Below, piece after piece: positions 45,743 through 58,089 of a DNA stretch of 64,000 nt (position 1 is the first letter of the stretch; each line of letters opens with the position of its first letter). Under the pieces are notes generated by a model, which was not told the DNA's origin, made no database searches, and was given only the letters and a program-made list of their open reading frames with translations. Made by a program: the position numbers and the translations under genes. Source of the DNA: Plazaster borealis (lineage: Eukaryota; Echinodermata; Asteroidea; Forcipulatida; Labidiasteridae); NCBI GenBank assembly GCA_021014325.1, contig CM037461.1, positions 7,965,501-8,029,500 of the forward strand. Direction: 5' to 3'.

Positions 45743-46096
45743 GATAATAATAATAAAAATAGTTAGTTTTTATATAGCGCTTTTCACACCCGAAGGGCGT
45801 CCAAAGCGCTTCACATTATTACCCCTGGTCACTGGGCCTTAAATCATTCCTTAAACCATCTCAGCTCCCCGGGGAGTATACAGCCTGTGCAACAAATGCG
45901 CTACTCGGCTAAATCAATCACAAGAACCATCTCTGCCCTCACAGGTACCCATTTACCCCTGGGTGGAGAGAAGTTTATGGTTAAGTGTCTTGCTCAAGGA
46001 CACAAGTGTCACGACCGGGATTCGAACCCACACTCTGCTGATCAGAAACACCAGAGCTTGAATCCGGCGCTCTTAACCGCTCGGCCACGACACACC
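45743..46096 (-). mobile_element. tRNA-derived SINE, full length, second body type
   Basis: On the minus strand: GTGTCGTGGCCGAGCGGTTA (box A), GGGTTCGAATCCCGGTCGTG (box B), linker CACTTGTGTCCTTGAGCAAG, a body with TAAATGGGTACCTGTGAGGG, then AAGCGCTTTGGACGCCCTTC and an ATT-rich tail. It shares the head with 5932-6371 but not the body. Confidence 0.85.
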
Positions 46097-47000
46097 ACAG
46101 TTATTATTATATGGCTTACCTTTAAAGGCCCTGTTCAACTTGTATTTATTGTGTACTATTGTCTAAAGGCTAACGAATAATATTACAACATAAACAAATA
46201 AATAACAATACAAATTTGTCGAACACATTGATTTCAGACAGGAGTGGCTATTTGCCAAAGGCCAAGATGAGCAATTACAATAATTTTGGAACTTTCAAAG
46301 GGACGGTCATTAATTAATTTTGTTAATTCAAAGAATCAACTGAGGGTTATTTGTCAATCTATTTGGCTAGGTCTAACTTTTGAACTAGTAATGTTTAAGA
46401 TTTAAAACAATATTTTTTTGTGGAGTACACAACTTTGTTTACAACAGACTGTTCAAAGCAGTTACAGTTGAATCATCGAGTGTTTTAGGCTTCATAAAGA
46501 AAAGAAAGTCACAGAAAACCTATTTTGTGTTTTCTGTTTAAAACTTTCAAATGACAAAGATATTAGTGTGAGCTATAAACGAAGCATATTGTTTTGTATA
46601 ACTCCCACATTGATCCTTGTCATTTGAAAATCGTTTTATGCAATTACTTCCTTTTCGTTTAAATTTGTTAACAACAAACTAAAAATAAAACACGGAAACT
46701 CGTCCACCCACACACTAACAACTCTCAAACAGGCATTTCGTTCGTGCATTGTCGCAGAATATACTCACTCGCTGAAATCTGGCTTTTCCATTTTGTATAT
46801 CTTTATCATTATTTGTTTTTAATTATCTAGCATGTTTGGGCCTGCTCATGTAGACTTCAAATTCACGTGTGTGGAGAGAGGGCTTAGTAACGCTCAAAAT
46901 GCGAGCAAGTGCATACAAAACATGATCGAATGCCACGGGTAATTCCAACCATCCACACAAACAAGGTTTTGCATTACAACTATATCAGAGGGGCTTGCAG
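46097..47000. other. No gene recognised
   Basis: AT-rich DNA. I see no exon, repeat family or RNA gene that I can support. Confidence 0.6.
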
Positions 47001-47500
47001 NNNNNNNNNNNNNNNNNNNNNNNNNNNNNNNNNNNNNNNNNNNNNNNNNNNNNNNNNNNNNNNNNNNNNNNNNNNNNNNNNNNNNNNNNNNNNNNNNNNN
47101 NNNNNNNNNNNNNNNNNNNNNNNNNNNNNNNNNNNNNNNNNNNNNNNNNNNNNNNNNNNNNNNNNNNNNNNNNNNNNNNNNNNNNNNNNNNNNNNNNNNN
47201 NNNNNNNNNNNNNNNNNNNNNNNNNNNNNNNNNNNNNNNNNNNNNNNNNNNNNNNNNNNNNNNNNNNNNNNNNNNNNNNNNNNNNNNNNNNNNNNNNNNN
47301 NNNNNNNNNNNNNNNNNNNNNNNNNNNNNNNNNNNNNNNNNNNNNNNNNNNNNNNNNNNNNNNNNNNNNNNNNNNNNNNNNNNNNNNNNNNNNNNNNNNN
47401 NNNNNNNNNNNNNNNNNNNNNNNNNNNNNNNNNNNNNNNNNNNNNNNNNNNNNNNNNNNNNNNNNNNNNNNNNNNNNNNNNNNNNNNNNNNNNNNNNNNN
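47001..47500. other. Assembly gap (500 N)
   Basis: Exactly 500 unknown bases, a conventional gap size, so the true length is unknown. ORFs of X residues across it are artefacts. Missing 5' exons of array B could lie here. Confidence 0.99.
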
Positions 47501-48233
47501 GAATGATGCCGTAACATGGCTTTTTGCGAATCTTTCTGAAAAGCACCATAGAAGTTTTTTTTACAGAATTCAAATCTGTTAAATCTCATGTGAACTCAAT
47601 TTCCTTATTGATTGAAAAGGGTTTTGAATGAATTTCAGCAAAAATCAGTGTTGCCAGTTTCGTTCAAATAGGTTTTTCACATTCATTTTGTTCAAGTAAA
47701 CTTAATGAAATATACTAAATTTATCTTGCTTCGAAAGTAGTATAACAGCATTCCAGTAGCAGCACTTTTGCAATTCTCTCCATTAAGCTGTACTTTATGT
47801 TGATTCAAATATAGTGAACACGGCATAATCAGCAGAATGCTTTGCATTATTTCGATGGAAAGAGCGCAGGCACACTGCCAGTGGCAGCTCGTTAGCTCTT
47901 TCAAATTAACCTTGTAGTACATTATCAGGATTCAAGGAAGTACAATCCTACCAACAGACCAATTGCCTGTTTATACGTCGCAGTCCGAAACAGCGCCCTC
48001 ACTGAGGTCAATGAAGATCTATCGTTGGCTGGGAGCTGTGCGCAGTGCGTACACGCGTCCGTGCACGTTTCCATTGTTTTTGGACCAAGCGGGGGCGGAC
48101 AATTCAAGTGGTATACAACAGTAAATCTGCCTACAAAACGCGACGATGCTGCACAATATCCTGAATCCTTCACCATGGTAGCATGATTCATTTAACTGGG
48201 GACGCTTCGTGAGCGGGTTGTATCTCGCATTGA

Positions 48234-48604
48234 AAGCACTGAACACGTTTAGTAATTGTCAAAGACCAGTGTTTTCATTTGGTGTATCCCAACATATGCA
48301 TAAAATAACAAGCCTGTGAAAATTTGGGCTCAATTGGTCATCGAAGTTGCAAGAAAATGGTGACAGAAAAACACCCTTGTTGTACAAATTGGTGTGCTTT
48401 CAGATAGGAAAACAAAAGTTCTTGCAAGGAGTTTTTTATTATTTCAGTGAGAAATTACCTCTTTCTCAAAAACTACGTTACTTCAAAGGGAGTCGTTTCC
48501 TACAATCTTTTATACCATCAACAGCTTTTCGTTGCTTGTTACCAGGAAAGTTGTTATGCTAATATTTGTTTTGAGTCATTACCAAACGTGGACGATACCT
48601 TTAA
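48234..48604 (-). mobile_element. MITE of the TTAAAGGTATTGTACACG family
   Basis: Inverted copy of the element at 37129-37502; contains GGGCTCAATTGGTCATCGAA and ends ACGATACCTTTAA. Confidence 0.87.
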
Positions 48605-48619
48605 GCTGGTGCTCCGTTC

Positions 48620-49250
48620 ACTCTAAACTCATGGGTCAAAATTTGACCATTTTATCCGGGTCTCATAGGGCATGGCCCATTTTTGGGTCAGGCTGATCCA
48701 GAAACTGGTTAAAAAGAAAAACAAAATAATAATTCATCTCGGATTCTGCATCGGATTGAACTCTTCCCGGTTAGAAGATTGTGGACCATAGTGACTCACA
48801 AATTGGTCAGGCCCCTACGCGACCCGGAAGCATATTTTGTTTTCCACCGCAACGAGGGGTTTTGTACTGTAATACTGCCAACTCCTGTCTTGAGATGAGA
48901 CTACAAACATTTATGCCTATAAAGGGTTAGGGTTAGGGTTAGAGTTAGGGTTAGGGTTAGAGTTAGGGTCAGGGTCAGGGTTAGGGTCAGCGTTAGGGTC
49001 AGGGTCAGGGTTAGAGTTAGGGTTAGGTTTAGGGTTAGGGTTAGGGTTGGGGTTAGGGTTAGGGTCAGGGTTAGGGTGAGGGTTTGGGTCAGGGTAAGGG
49101 TTAGGGTTGGGGTTAGGGTTTAGGGTTAGACGTAGTCTCCTATCTCAATACGGAATTAACAGTGGTACAGTGCAAAACCCCTCGCTGCGGTGTAACAAAA
49201 AAATACGCGACCCTAAATCCTGGTCAAATCTAACCAGGGATTTTAGAGTG
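48620..49250. mobile_element. TGACCC-rich element split by a telomere-repeat element
   Basis: The left part (GGGTCAAAATTTGACC, GGCCCATTTTTGGGTCAGGC) stops near 48843 and the right terminus (CGACCCTAAATCCTGGTCAA ... CAGGGATTTTAGAG) resumes near 49200. The intervening 349 bp are described separately. Confidence 0.65.
48844..49192. mobile_element. Inverted-repeat element with a telomere-like (TTAGGG)n core
   Basis: Flanks of about 60 bp are complementary: left CACCGCAACGAGGGGTTTTG ... GAGACTAC, right GTAGTCTC ... CAAAACCCCTCGCTGCGGTG. Between them, 48921-49129 is about 34 hexamers of TTAGGG with TCAGGG, TTGGGG and GTTAGA variants. It is a bounded insertion inside another element. Confidence 0.85.
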
Positions 49251-49866
49251 GACATTTGCAACAGCATCCTTGGCAAACAGGCACGCGATGCGATTGGCGC
49301 TGTATATGACAACGTACCTGTACAGAGCATGTTGTCATTCAACTATAACGAATATAAGTTTTTAATCATTTAACCAAAAATACTGCTGTCTCTACCTTAA
49401 TCTAGACGATGCATTATTCAAGTATTTTTCAAGGTAAAATGACATTTTACTCGGCAGTAGGTTATTTCCAAACGAACCATGACTGATTCTACGAAGATAA
49501 TGAAGGAACGTTATTAAAAAATATGGCATTATTGTGGGCAGATTGAGCTAAACTGGGGCTCCATGGTCAAACTGTGTTTTGCTATCCAGAAAGAGTCCTT
49601 ATGAAAATGGGGAAACAATTGAAAGTCTGTACCTCAGGTTATAATCATTGAAAAAACGTCATTTTACTTGATATTCTTTCAGAGCGAAATTTGAAACAAG
49701 ACGTCAACATAAACAAATGGGTCTGTACATTCCAAAGAGAAGGTTTCGCTCCAGTCGAAAGGTCAAATTAATACCGTTTTGATAGAATATCATCAACAAA
49801 TCAGGGATGAACTGACACATATCTGTACAACAACATGAACACTATTATCACACATTTTTCCACACT

Positions 49867-50480
49867 CTTCACAATGTACTCTGGAACTCTCTGTCAAGAC
49901 TAAAAATCAGTTCAAATCCCTGCTAAAAAACAATCTATTCAAATAGTCCCCAGTTGTTTCTGCTGTTTTCGTGTTTATGCCTCATTTTGTACATTTCTGT
50001 CATGTCTGTATTTTGTATATATTTTCATTGTTAAAGGTATCGTACACGTTTGGTAATGACTCAAAACAATTATTAGCATAACAAATTACTTGGTAACAAG
50101 CAACGGAGAGCTGTTAATAGTATAACACATTGTAGGAAACGACTCCCTATGAAGTAACGTAGTTTTTGAGAAAGAGGTAATTTCTCACTAAAATAATAAA
50201 AAAATTCTTGCAAGAAGTTTTTATTCCTATCTGAAAGCATACCAATTTATACAACAAGGGTGTTTTTTTCTTTCATCATTTTCTTGCATCTTCCATGACC
50301 AATTGAGCCCAAATTTTCACAGGCTTGTTATCTTTTACATATGTTGGGATACACCAAGTGAGAACACTTGTCTTTGACAGTTTCCAAATGTGTCCAGTGC
50401 CTTTAAGCGCTTCGACACTCTTCTGTGAGGCACTATATAAAAGCTGTGTATTAATATTAATATTGCATTATTGTTATTAT
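49867..50480 (+). mobile_element. LINE 3' end interrupted by a MITE
   Basis: The left part encodes a LINE C-terminal end in shifted frames (LWNSLS ... TKNQFKSLLKNNLFK, stop) and a 3' UTR. The right part (50407-50480) is AAGCGCTTCGACAC ... GCACTATATAAAAGCTGTGT with an ATT tail. The MITE at 50031-50406 separates them at ...CATTG|TTAA and CTTTAA|GCGC. Confidence 0.75.
50031..50406 (+). mobile_element. MITE of the TTAAAGGTATTGTACACG family
   Basis: Starts TTAAAGGTATCGTACACGTT and ends CCAGTGCCTTTAA; the body matches 37129-37502 throughout. Confidence 0.88.
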
Positions 50481-52599
50481 TTTTACTAGATCTGAAAAGA
50501 GACGTCTTCGAAGGTTTTCAGATTTTGACAAAATTAAACTTGAAGGGTATCAAACACAAGGTAATTTTATACCGTTTTAACGGGATTTTAGAGACTTGTG
50601 TTATAGACTTGTGTTTTCCCCCGTTTTCATAAGGACACTAACTATTGGGAAAATGAGTGATAACAAATTGAATTTGACAATGGAATCCTTATTTATGGGG
50701 ACGAGTCAGTGGAGGTTTTTGCACCAGATAATCATCAAATACATGTGTTTGTCACGAAATAGTTTTCCGGTAAATTTTTGCAAATATTTTGGCGCTGAAA
50801 AAAAAAAAAAAAAAAAAAAAAACACTTGTCAATGCAATACCTGAAAACGAAACTGAATAAACATACATGAAACAACTAATACAATATAATTATAGTACGG
50901 GCTACATGCTATATTCGGTTTAAATGTGTTGCAATCTAAAACTTTAATCGGATTTGAACAACATTTTCTCGGAAATGTTTTGTGGACTTTGGTAACAAAG
51001 TTTGGGCCAGAATCTTGTTGGGAAGGACTGTCCAAGGTTGTTTCAATTTAACAATAACTGGCAATGGATATGCTTCTCAGAGTAGGCCTAATTTGATTAA
51101 ATTATGTAAAACACATAACGGCGGCCCCTAAATTTAACACGAATCTAAATGTCGCCCGAATGTTGTACTGTAGCTCAGACCCTTAACTCTGCGTCCCGAG
51201 GCTCTCTCTCGAAAACAAAAATGGCTGATTCCACCAGCCTCTTTGGAAGGCACTTTTAATAATTAAGTCTGTTTGTGGTGATCCCAATGTATTTACCATG
51301 CTAGAAAGTCTTTGTAGTAGCCTGGTGATATTTAAATTACATTGTGTTGGCTGCAGACCTTATCTAGAAATAAAATGCAAGTTTCGTGTACAAATTTGCC
51401 TAGGCGCAAACCATACGCGTTTTAATGGTATGTTTTTGTTTTTGTGTGGACATGTCATTGGGGACCGCTGCTGACAAACGTCAAAGGGTGATGGCGACCT
51501 GTTAGTGAACTTAACCCCATGGATGGCTATACTATTTCAAAGGGGGTGGGGAGGGGGGTATAATAAAGGACTACATGTTAAATTACCGGATTTGACCGAT
51601 CGGCTTCTTAATATATTAAACAAACTAACAAAATATGCCTTCCGCTACAAGCCACCGGCTAGACGCAGGGTTAAATGAAACCTTGACGCGTAGCCCGGAC
51701 AGTGTACCTAGATCGTAATACTGACCAAGTTCAGACTATATTTAGGACACGATTTGGGCTATACATCTAGGTCCGCGCTACATTACCCACAATTTATTTT
51801 ATTGTACTGTTTTAAGCTGTTTTTCCTTATTATTTAGTTATTACAAATATGTTTAGTTTTCAATTAGTTTGCCTTCTTCTCTTCATTTGTCTAATTCATT
51901 CATTCATTTATTTATTTTGTTTAATAGTGAAACAACTACAACATTCATCTCCGGAAGCTAGCTGTTGTTTTATGTGTTATTTTATTTTTGACTACAGCAA
52001 ACATTATTTTGTTCATCCCCATATCAATTTCACAGTTTCCCTTGAGGTTTCTTGCTTGATATTTAACTTGTCATAATTTGTTTGTTTTTGCATTTATAAT
52101 TTAATAGACACGGGAACCTTGGGGAGACTCTGAGGACAAATTGGTTACGATATTATTAATATACAATCACGATCCCTCTCAAACAATGCCAATATGATGA
52201 GCTGAATGACCATTAGACAAAATAACAACACGAGTATAGGGCACGTTTTTCTTAGCAATTAACATGGTCTGTATTCAGTAAGATGCATTAGCAATGAAAA
52301 CAAAGTTGTTGCAATGCTTCTTTGTTTGCCATGGAAAACCTGTAGTAGCAGGATTTGTTTGCTTGTTTTAGTTTTTTGTTTCCTTTGTTGACCGGGACAT
52401 TTTAAATTATAGTAAGACCAAGCAAAATTGTACCGTTTTGCAAAAGCACGATTCAGTACACAATACCGCATTGAGGCCGTTAGTCAAAATAACATGAGCC
52501 GGGGGGGGGGTATTCTTAATATATTGATTAACTTGCTATTTGGTCATTAAAACAAACCAATCATAATTATACAAATTAAATATGATATAAATGAAAACA
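50481..52599. other. No gene recognised
   Basis: AT-rich DNA with a poly-A run near 50799-50820 and short ORFs of low complexity. No exon or repeat family I can name. Confidence 0.55.
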
Positions 52600-53101
52600 T
52601 ATCGTCACCTTTTTCACGAAGAGCCACTTATGTCAGATGTGTGATTGAGATTTACTTGTTATTCAATGTGCTTAGCTTAAAACTGCAAATCTGCAATACT
52701 AACGTTACGGTTTGCAGTTTAAGACCTCTCGTATGATTCTGTAATCTCTCCATTGACTAACTAATTTCTTTAAATATATTGGCTAATTGTCATAGTAATT
52801 AGCCAAAGATACGTGTCTCTTCGTGAAACCTAAAAGTGAGGTGAACTACTTAAACACCCAACTGAATAACGTATTTTCACATAGGAAAGGGGCGCGCATG
52901 TCACGTGATCACGCGCACACTGACATAAATTACCTACATTATTTTACGTCCTTCTGTTACAATGTATAACATGCATCTTTGTGGGCCGGTGGCTCTTCGT
53001 GAAAACGCAAAATGCATTTATTGCGACGAAGGCCCCTTCCAGTATCAATCAATAATTTGTCACATTAAGATATGTACCTCTTCGTGAAAACGGTGACGAT
53101 A
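52600..53101. mobile_element. Word-bearing element 3 (word CACGAA-GAGC-CAC)
   Basis: A 502-bp element with ends TATCGTCACC and GGTGACGATA. The word CACGAAGAGCCAC is at 52615 and, inverted, at 52989; close variants inverted are at 52813 (GAGA core) and 53074 (CACGAAGAGGTAC). Its central backbone (GGCTAATTNNNATAG, GCAGATTTGCAG) matches part of the TACACTCT elements at 14700-15050 and 60900-61240. Confidence 0.82.
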
Positions 53102-53426
53102 TATTTGTCAGTGTCCTAAGGTTGTCATGGTAAACCCGGTTTAGCCGGATTGTGTTTTTCCTTGAGGCGACCGTGAAAGAGTTAAAACTAAAGTAAACAG
53201 AGGAAACGTTTGACGGTTTTAGACAACATGGACGATTCGGGGTAAGGCCGACTGCTCGGTGAAATAATGCCTTCTACCTCAGCATTGATATAATAACAAT
53301 TTAACAACACCAACATCATGTTAGCTTCAGTGCCCATCTTTATTGAGCTGCTTATAGCAACAACTAGTGCATGACAGTTTTGTTTAGGTAAATAATGAGC
53401 AGGATACCAAGCACAGATGGTGCATG

Positions 53427-54285
53427 TGTTATGAGACCCTAATACATGTACATGTAATTACGTGTATACAACGCACGCTGTCAATCATTTTCTGTGTGTA
53501 AGTCCGTTGACCCTAGTGGGCGGCGTTAATCCGTTATGAAGGATCTAGAATTATCTAGGCTCTGGAAGTTTGAAGTTAGTTTTAGAACTTTCCAGAAAAC
53601 ACCACAAATCCTTTATATACAGGCTGGGGATCAATCTTCGAGGGGACACAAATACTCAAGACTGGTGGAAGCTACGACTTCTGTGATTGTGATTCAACTC
53701 GTTGGAGGAGCTTTTGGTAGAGTTCGCTTTTGACCGAGTGCAGTTAAAGAGCTTAATTTAAATCCGGAAAGGACAGTTTCGAACTTAATCTACAGTTCGG
53801 TATTTTGGGGTCTTCTTCCCCATATTTTGTGGCGGGTGTCAGATTGTGTACCCGTTGTTGCTTCGTCTTCTTCTGGACATTTTTCGGAGTGAGTTCGCCC
53901 CGTGATAGTTCATAGTCACATCGGCAAAGAACTGTTTTACCGCCCCTGGAGTTGATCGTTTTAGAGCCAGTGTATGTGATCCTCGCTGTATCTTCTGTTG
54001 CCGTGATCCTCGCCTGTATTTCATCCCGGTTGACGTATTAGCCTGTGAGATTACTTATTTTGTATACGATCTATTTTAATGTACACTTGTTTTACTTAAT
54101 CATTGTACGTTTGTTAAACCCAATAGGTATTTGAAGTGGCCGATAGTTTCATTATTAAATCACTTTGATTCTGTGCTCTTTACATCCGTGTCACCTTGTT
54201 TGATTTCTTTGTTGCATCTGAGAAAATTCAGGCTTTTTGAGTGATTTATATTCACGGATAGTTTGGAGATTTTTGGATCGTAACA
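53427..54285. mobile_element. Solo LTR, family 2 (859 bp)
   Basis: Begins TGTTATGAGACCC and ends TTTTTGGATCGTAACA (TGTTA...TAACA), flanked by the 4-bp direct repeat CATG (53423-53426 and 54286-54289). A second copy of its 3' end is at the right edge of the window. Family placement (Gypsy-like) is inferred from the 4-bp duplication only. Confidence 0.88.
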
Positions 54286-54295
54286 CATGTGAAAT

Positions 54296-54410
54296 GGTGT
54301 TACCACTAGACCACAAAGCTAGCCCGGTGGCTAGAGGCAGTTCGAATCCTAGGTTTTAGACATCTTTTCTGGCAATGAAAAGGTCACGGTTCGAATCCAA
54401 ACAGATTGAT
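54296..54410 (+). mobile_element. tRNA-like fragment, probably SINE-derived
   Basis: Two box-B-like sequences, CAGTTCGAATCCTAGG and CGGTTCGAATCCAAAC, within 65 bp, and a run resembling the head of a tRNA (TAGCCCGGTGGCTAGAGGCA). No complete cloverleaf can be drawn, so it is not called as a tRNA gene. Confidence 0.35.
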
Positions 54411-54679
54411 TTGCCTGTGGATTTTGTTTTCACAGAACTTGAAAAAGTACTGTGAATGAGTATACAGTACTTCATACACATCGGTGTAAGGGTAACAACC
54501 AAATTATATGTTGTATCCCCGATGCAAAGAAAAATAACATATCGCATATTTGTGTTGTGCACACCTCTATGAAATGTTGCCCTGGCTGTAGAGGAATTCC
54601 CATCGACACCCCCATCCCAAACGCACCCGTGTCTCATGCTGAATCTGCCACAACGTCCTCGATACTACATCCTACAACC

Positions 54680-54895
54680 TCATGACCCAAAGGTAACCAG
54701 GATCCGGGTCCTGTTGGGGCCTGACCCATCTTGGGGGTCATGACCCTGAATCAGTGTCATAAGGACCCCGATTTGGTCAACATTTCGAAAACAAAATCCA
54801 ATTTTTGACCACTTTCCGGTTCAGCCTGACCCTGAAAGGTATCAAGCCTCCTTTTACCCCGAATTGAGGTCAATTCAGACCCGGTAGCTATTAGT
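54680..54895. mobile_element. TGACCC-rich element
   Basis: Contains CATGACCCAAAGG, CTGACCCATCTTGGGGGTCA and ends TTCAGACCCGGTAGC; same family as 22082-22472. Confidence 0.68.
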
Positions 54896-55369
54896 GTACA
54901 ATCACGCTTAGTAATGTTTTTGTCGCTGGTGTTGTTTTTACCACCTTATTATGTTTACACTGGGTGACATTGACTTTACGTTCGATGCCTGTGTGAACAT
55001 TCTCTTTGAATCAGTGTATGGTACAGCGTTGAAAACCTTAGCAAAACTGCTTTTTCTACATTGCAAATCGTGAATTGATATTAGGATTCTAGATGAGACA
55101 ACTGGTAGTTTTAATTTTGTGTCAATTAAATATGGTGGAATACGGGTAAAGTTTACATGACTTCAGCTCCTGGTATGAATGCTCTATGAACAATTACATG
55201 AAATGTTGGCTACACGGATGATGCTGTTGGTTTGCCAATATATCACCTACACCTAACGGGTTTGCCAATAATCTCGGCACCAAATTTGTACCCTTTATTG
55301 ATTAAGATTTTGAAAGCATTTACTGTTGCGAAATATGTCATTTACAGCAACTTTATCATGATATCTACC

Positions 55370-55800
55370 TGAACTACATCAACCATATCATTGTTGAAGG
55401 TAGGGTCATACAATGGTAAATACTCAAAACATATATCACCAAACAAACTATTTTTTAGGTGAGAAACGCTGCAGCTGGTGATAATATAAAATATACTGAG
55501 AAATGACTTCAAAGAAAATGGTTTGGATAATTGTTCACCCAAACACATTTAAATTTGAGGAACGATTCAGGCATAAATCGTGTCCGTTCGCGAATGCTGC
55601 GGCCATGGATGCGGTTTGTACCCGCTGTCAACTCGCTACACTTGGATGGATTCGACGTTCTCGAAAATACCATGACAGTTATGTCGCTGTTTTCTCAGTA
55701 AGTAGACACAGTACTCATATTAAACTTTCACATGTGACTGTTATTGTATTTGTCTTTAAAAAATGTACTATGTTGTTTAAAGGAACGTTACAGAACTGGT
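55370..55800. mobile_element. Dispersed element related to 20985-21480
   Basis: Contains GTGTCCGTTCGCGAATGCTG, CCCGCTGTCAACTCGCTACA and AAACTTTCACATGTGACTG, found inverted at 20985-21480. The 99-codon plus-strand ORF here is not preserved in the other copy. Confidence 0.6.
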
Positions 55801-56777
55801 AATTAACATTTTCTTTAAGATCACAGATTTATATAAAACTTACACGGTCTAATGATGGTGATAGTAGAAAACATCCCTAGAAATATTTCTCTCTGAAATG
55901 CCATATTTGATGAGAAAAAAAAAAAACTAATTTCCGATTGGAGTTTATCGCTCATGAGCGTTTTATGTATGCATTGTATAACACATGCGAATGTGTAATC
56001 AGTTTTTCACTATTTTCTCGTGACCCAGATGGCCGATCGATCTCAAACTTCTACAGGTTTGTCAGTTAATGTATATTGTGGATTATATAAAGTGCTTAAC
56101 TGTTTTGTTAGCAAAAACCACTTCTGTGATGTTCCTTTAATAATTACCTATAAATCAGCATTACGGTCACAACAAACAATATATAACCCAAGCTTTACGG
56201 ACTGATACACAACACTTTTCTCTGTTCTACGGTGTTTATATTTCTTCCTCTATTTGTGTTGTACTTGATGCGTTGCTGTGCCAAGGGCATCTCTTGGCGG
56301 ATCATCGTTATGATCAATAAAAAAACGAGTTTACCACTTCATGGGTATTCTTCGGTGAAATTATTCAATCAATTAATCGTAACATTTATGAGGCGCCAAT
56401 CCAAGGGTCATTGCTTGTAGCGCCGTACAATAAACCCTCGGAAAAAGGTACCATTAGTTTGTAAAGGTATTTTACTGGATTGGTAGAGCTGGCAAATTCG
56501 GTGAGCTAAACAAAATAGTCGCAGTTCATGTTTTGTGAGTTCAACAATATATATATAAAAAAAACAAAGAGAAAAAAGAGGAAAAACAAGTACAATTGTG
56601 GGCTTAATCCGTAGTTTGAGTAGGTGTAGTGAAAACAAAATCAAAATCAAAATGTTCAGCATGTAAGCACACTGTTCTTAATGTTGATTGTAACAACTGA
56701 AATCAACTCTTTCTTATGTTATTTTATTGTTATGTTTATTTATTTTTTATACAGTTTTATCAAATAAGACGTCATTT

Positions 56778-57005
56778 CAGAGGAAAATCATTCACAAAAA
56801 TAAATAAAAACAGTCCTGTATGAATTATATGAACTTCACAATCAGCAAGCTTCAGACTAAAAACAAGCAATTATGTTTTGTATCCTTACCATCAGAGGAA
56901 AATCATTCACAGAAAAAAAAATCCTATATGAACTATATGAACTTCACAATCAGTAAGCTTCTGTCTAAAAACAAGCAATTATGTTTTGTATCCTTACCAT
57001 CCTGT
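56778..57005 (+). repeat. Tandem repeat, about 110-bp unit, two copies
   Basis: Both copies contain CAGAGGAAAATCATTCACA, ATGAACTTCACAATCAG and AACAAGCAATTATGTTTTGT. The right copy ends CCTTACCATCCTG. Confidence 0.88.
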
Positions 57006-58089
57006 AAAAATAATACCATTACGTGAAGTCTTGAAGATGATACAGAGGGAGGTGGTTTGAAGATTTTGAGAAGATGATGCCAAACCCTACGTGCAGCGGT
57101 GGAAATGGCACGACCTCTTTGTTTTTGCTTCTTGGAATGCGAAGGACTGAATTGTAAGCATGAACACAAATTTAGACAGGGCATTTGACTAGTGTCTTGA
57201 CAGCATGTCTGTGAGATAATGTTAGAGCTAAGACATTCGGGCAACGGAACTCTAGAAGCAAGATCTTCAAATAAATGATAACTGAGAGGTGGGGCATTAT
57301 AGGCATTTTAGTCATTGAAATAATATTGTTTTGATAGTGTTAAGTGTTAAAGGAACGCGTTTAGATCTGCCAATTTCAAGTAATAGTACTGCGCAGGCAT
57401 AATGTTATACATGTTGATAATATCAGAGGCTATACAACAACACTAATGCATTAAATATTCACATAAAATATTACCATTGGCTTCGCAATGCTTCGCAAGC
57501 ATTAAGTGCAATCGGATGATGCGTAAAGCGATTTTTCAAGGGAAAAAAGAGCAGTTTAAAAAAACTACTTAGAACATCAAAGGATATTGGCATGCCCATT
57601 GAGCTGTAACCAAATTATTGGGCTGTAGAAGCTTTTAACATCATAGTGTAAAAGCTCTAAGCACGGATACGTATACGTTTGATAAAAAATATAATGTAAT
57701 CCGACTTTATTGATCCTTGGAATGGGGAACAATGAATATTCTTCGTACTGTGGTGGACACAGTGACAGCAATTCATGAAACATCCCGGGGGGGGGGGGAG
57801 ACAATAACAACTATATTGTGAGCTAATACAAGCGAATTTTATTTGAGGAACCATTTTGTATGGTTACACATTTCTGCTGCATTATTTGGTCTATCCCTCT
57901 CTTTCTTCTTCTGCCATCTCGACCATATTTTGCCTTTAATAGTTTATTTTTACCCTAGACGGTTCCTTCAACGGAAGAGTAAGTGGTATAACTGCTCGCT
58001 TAAAGAACTTTTTTGCGCTTTGGGTTATACAAAGCGTTTGTATAGAATGAAAATGGTTGGAAACGTGTTTTAAAAGTAGAATTTATAGT

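Noticed and set aside
46894..47589. ORFs of 195-231 codons
   Set aside because: They consist mostly of X from the N gap.
48921..49129. Chromosome end or telomere
   Set aside because: TTAGGG repeats are interrupted, only about 200 bp long, bounded by inverted repeats and flanked by ordinary DNA on both sides.
53228..53247. Possible first exon ATG-GAC-GAT-TCG-GG followed by GTAAGG on the plus strand
   Set aside because: The start context and donor are good, but only four codons are involved and no downstream exon is recognisable; a solo LTR follows within 200 bp. Transcript data would be needed.
55503..55802. 99-codon plus-strand ORF with CTRC and WIRRSRKYHD
   Set aside because: It lies in a dispersed element; the homologous region at 20985-21480 does not preserve the frame.
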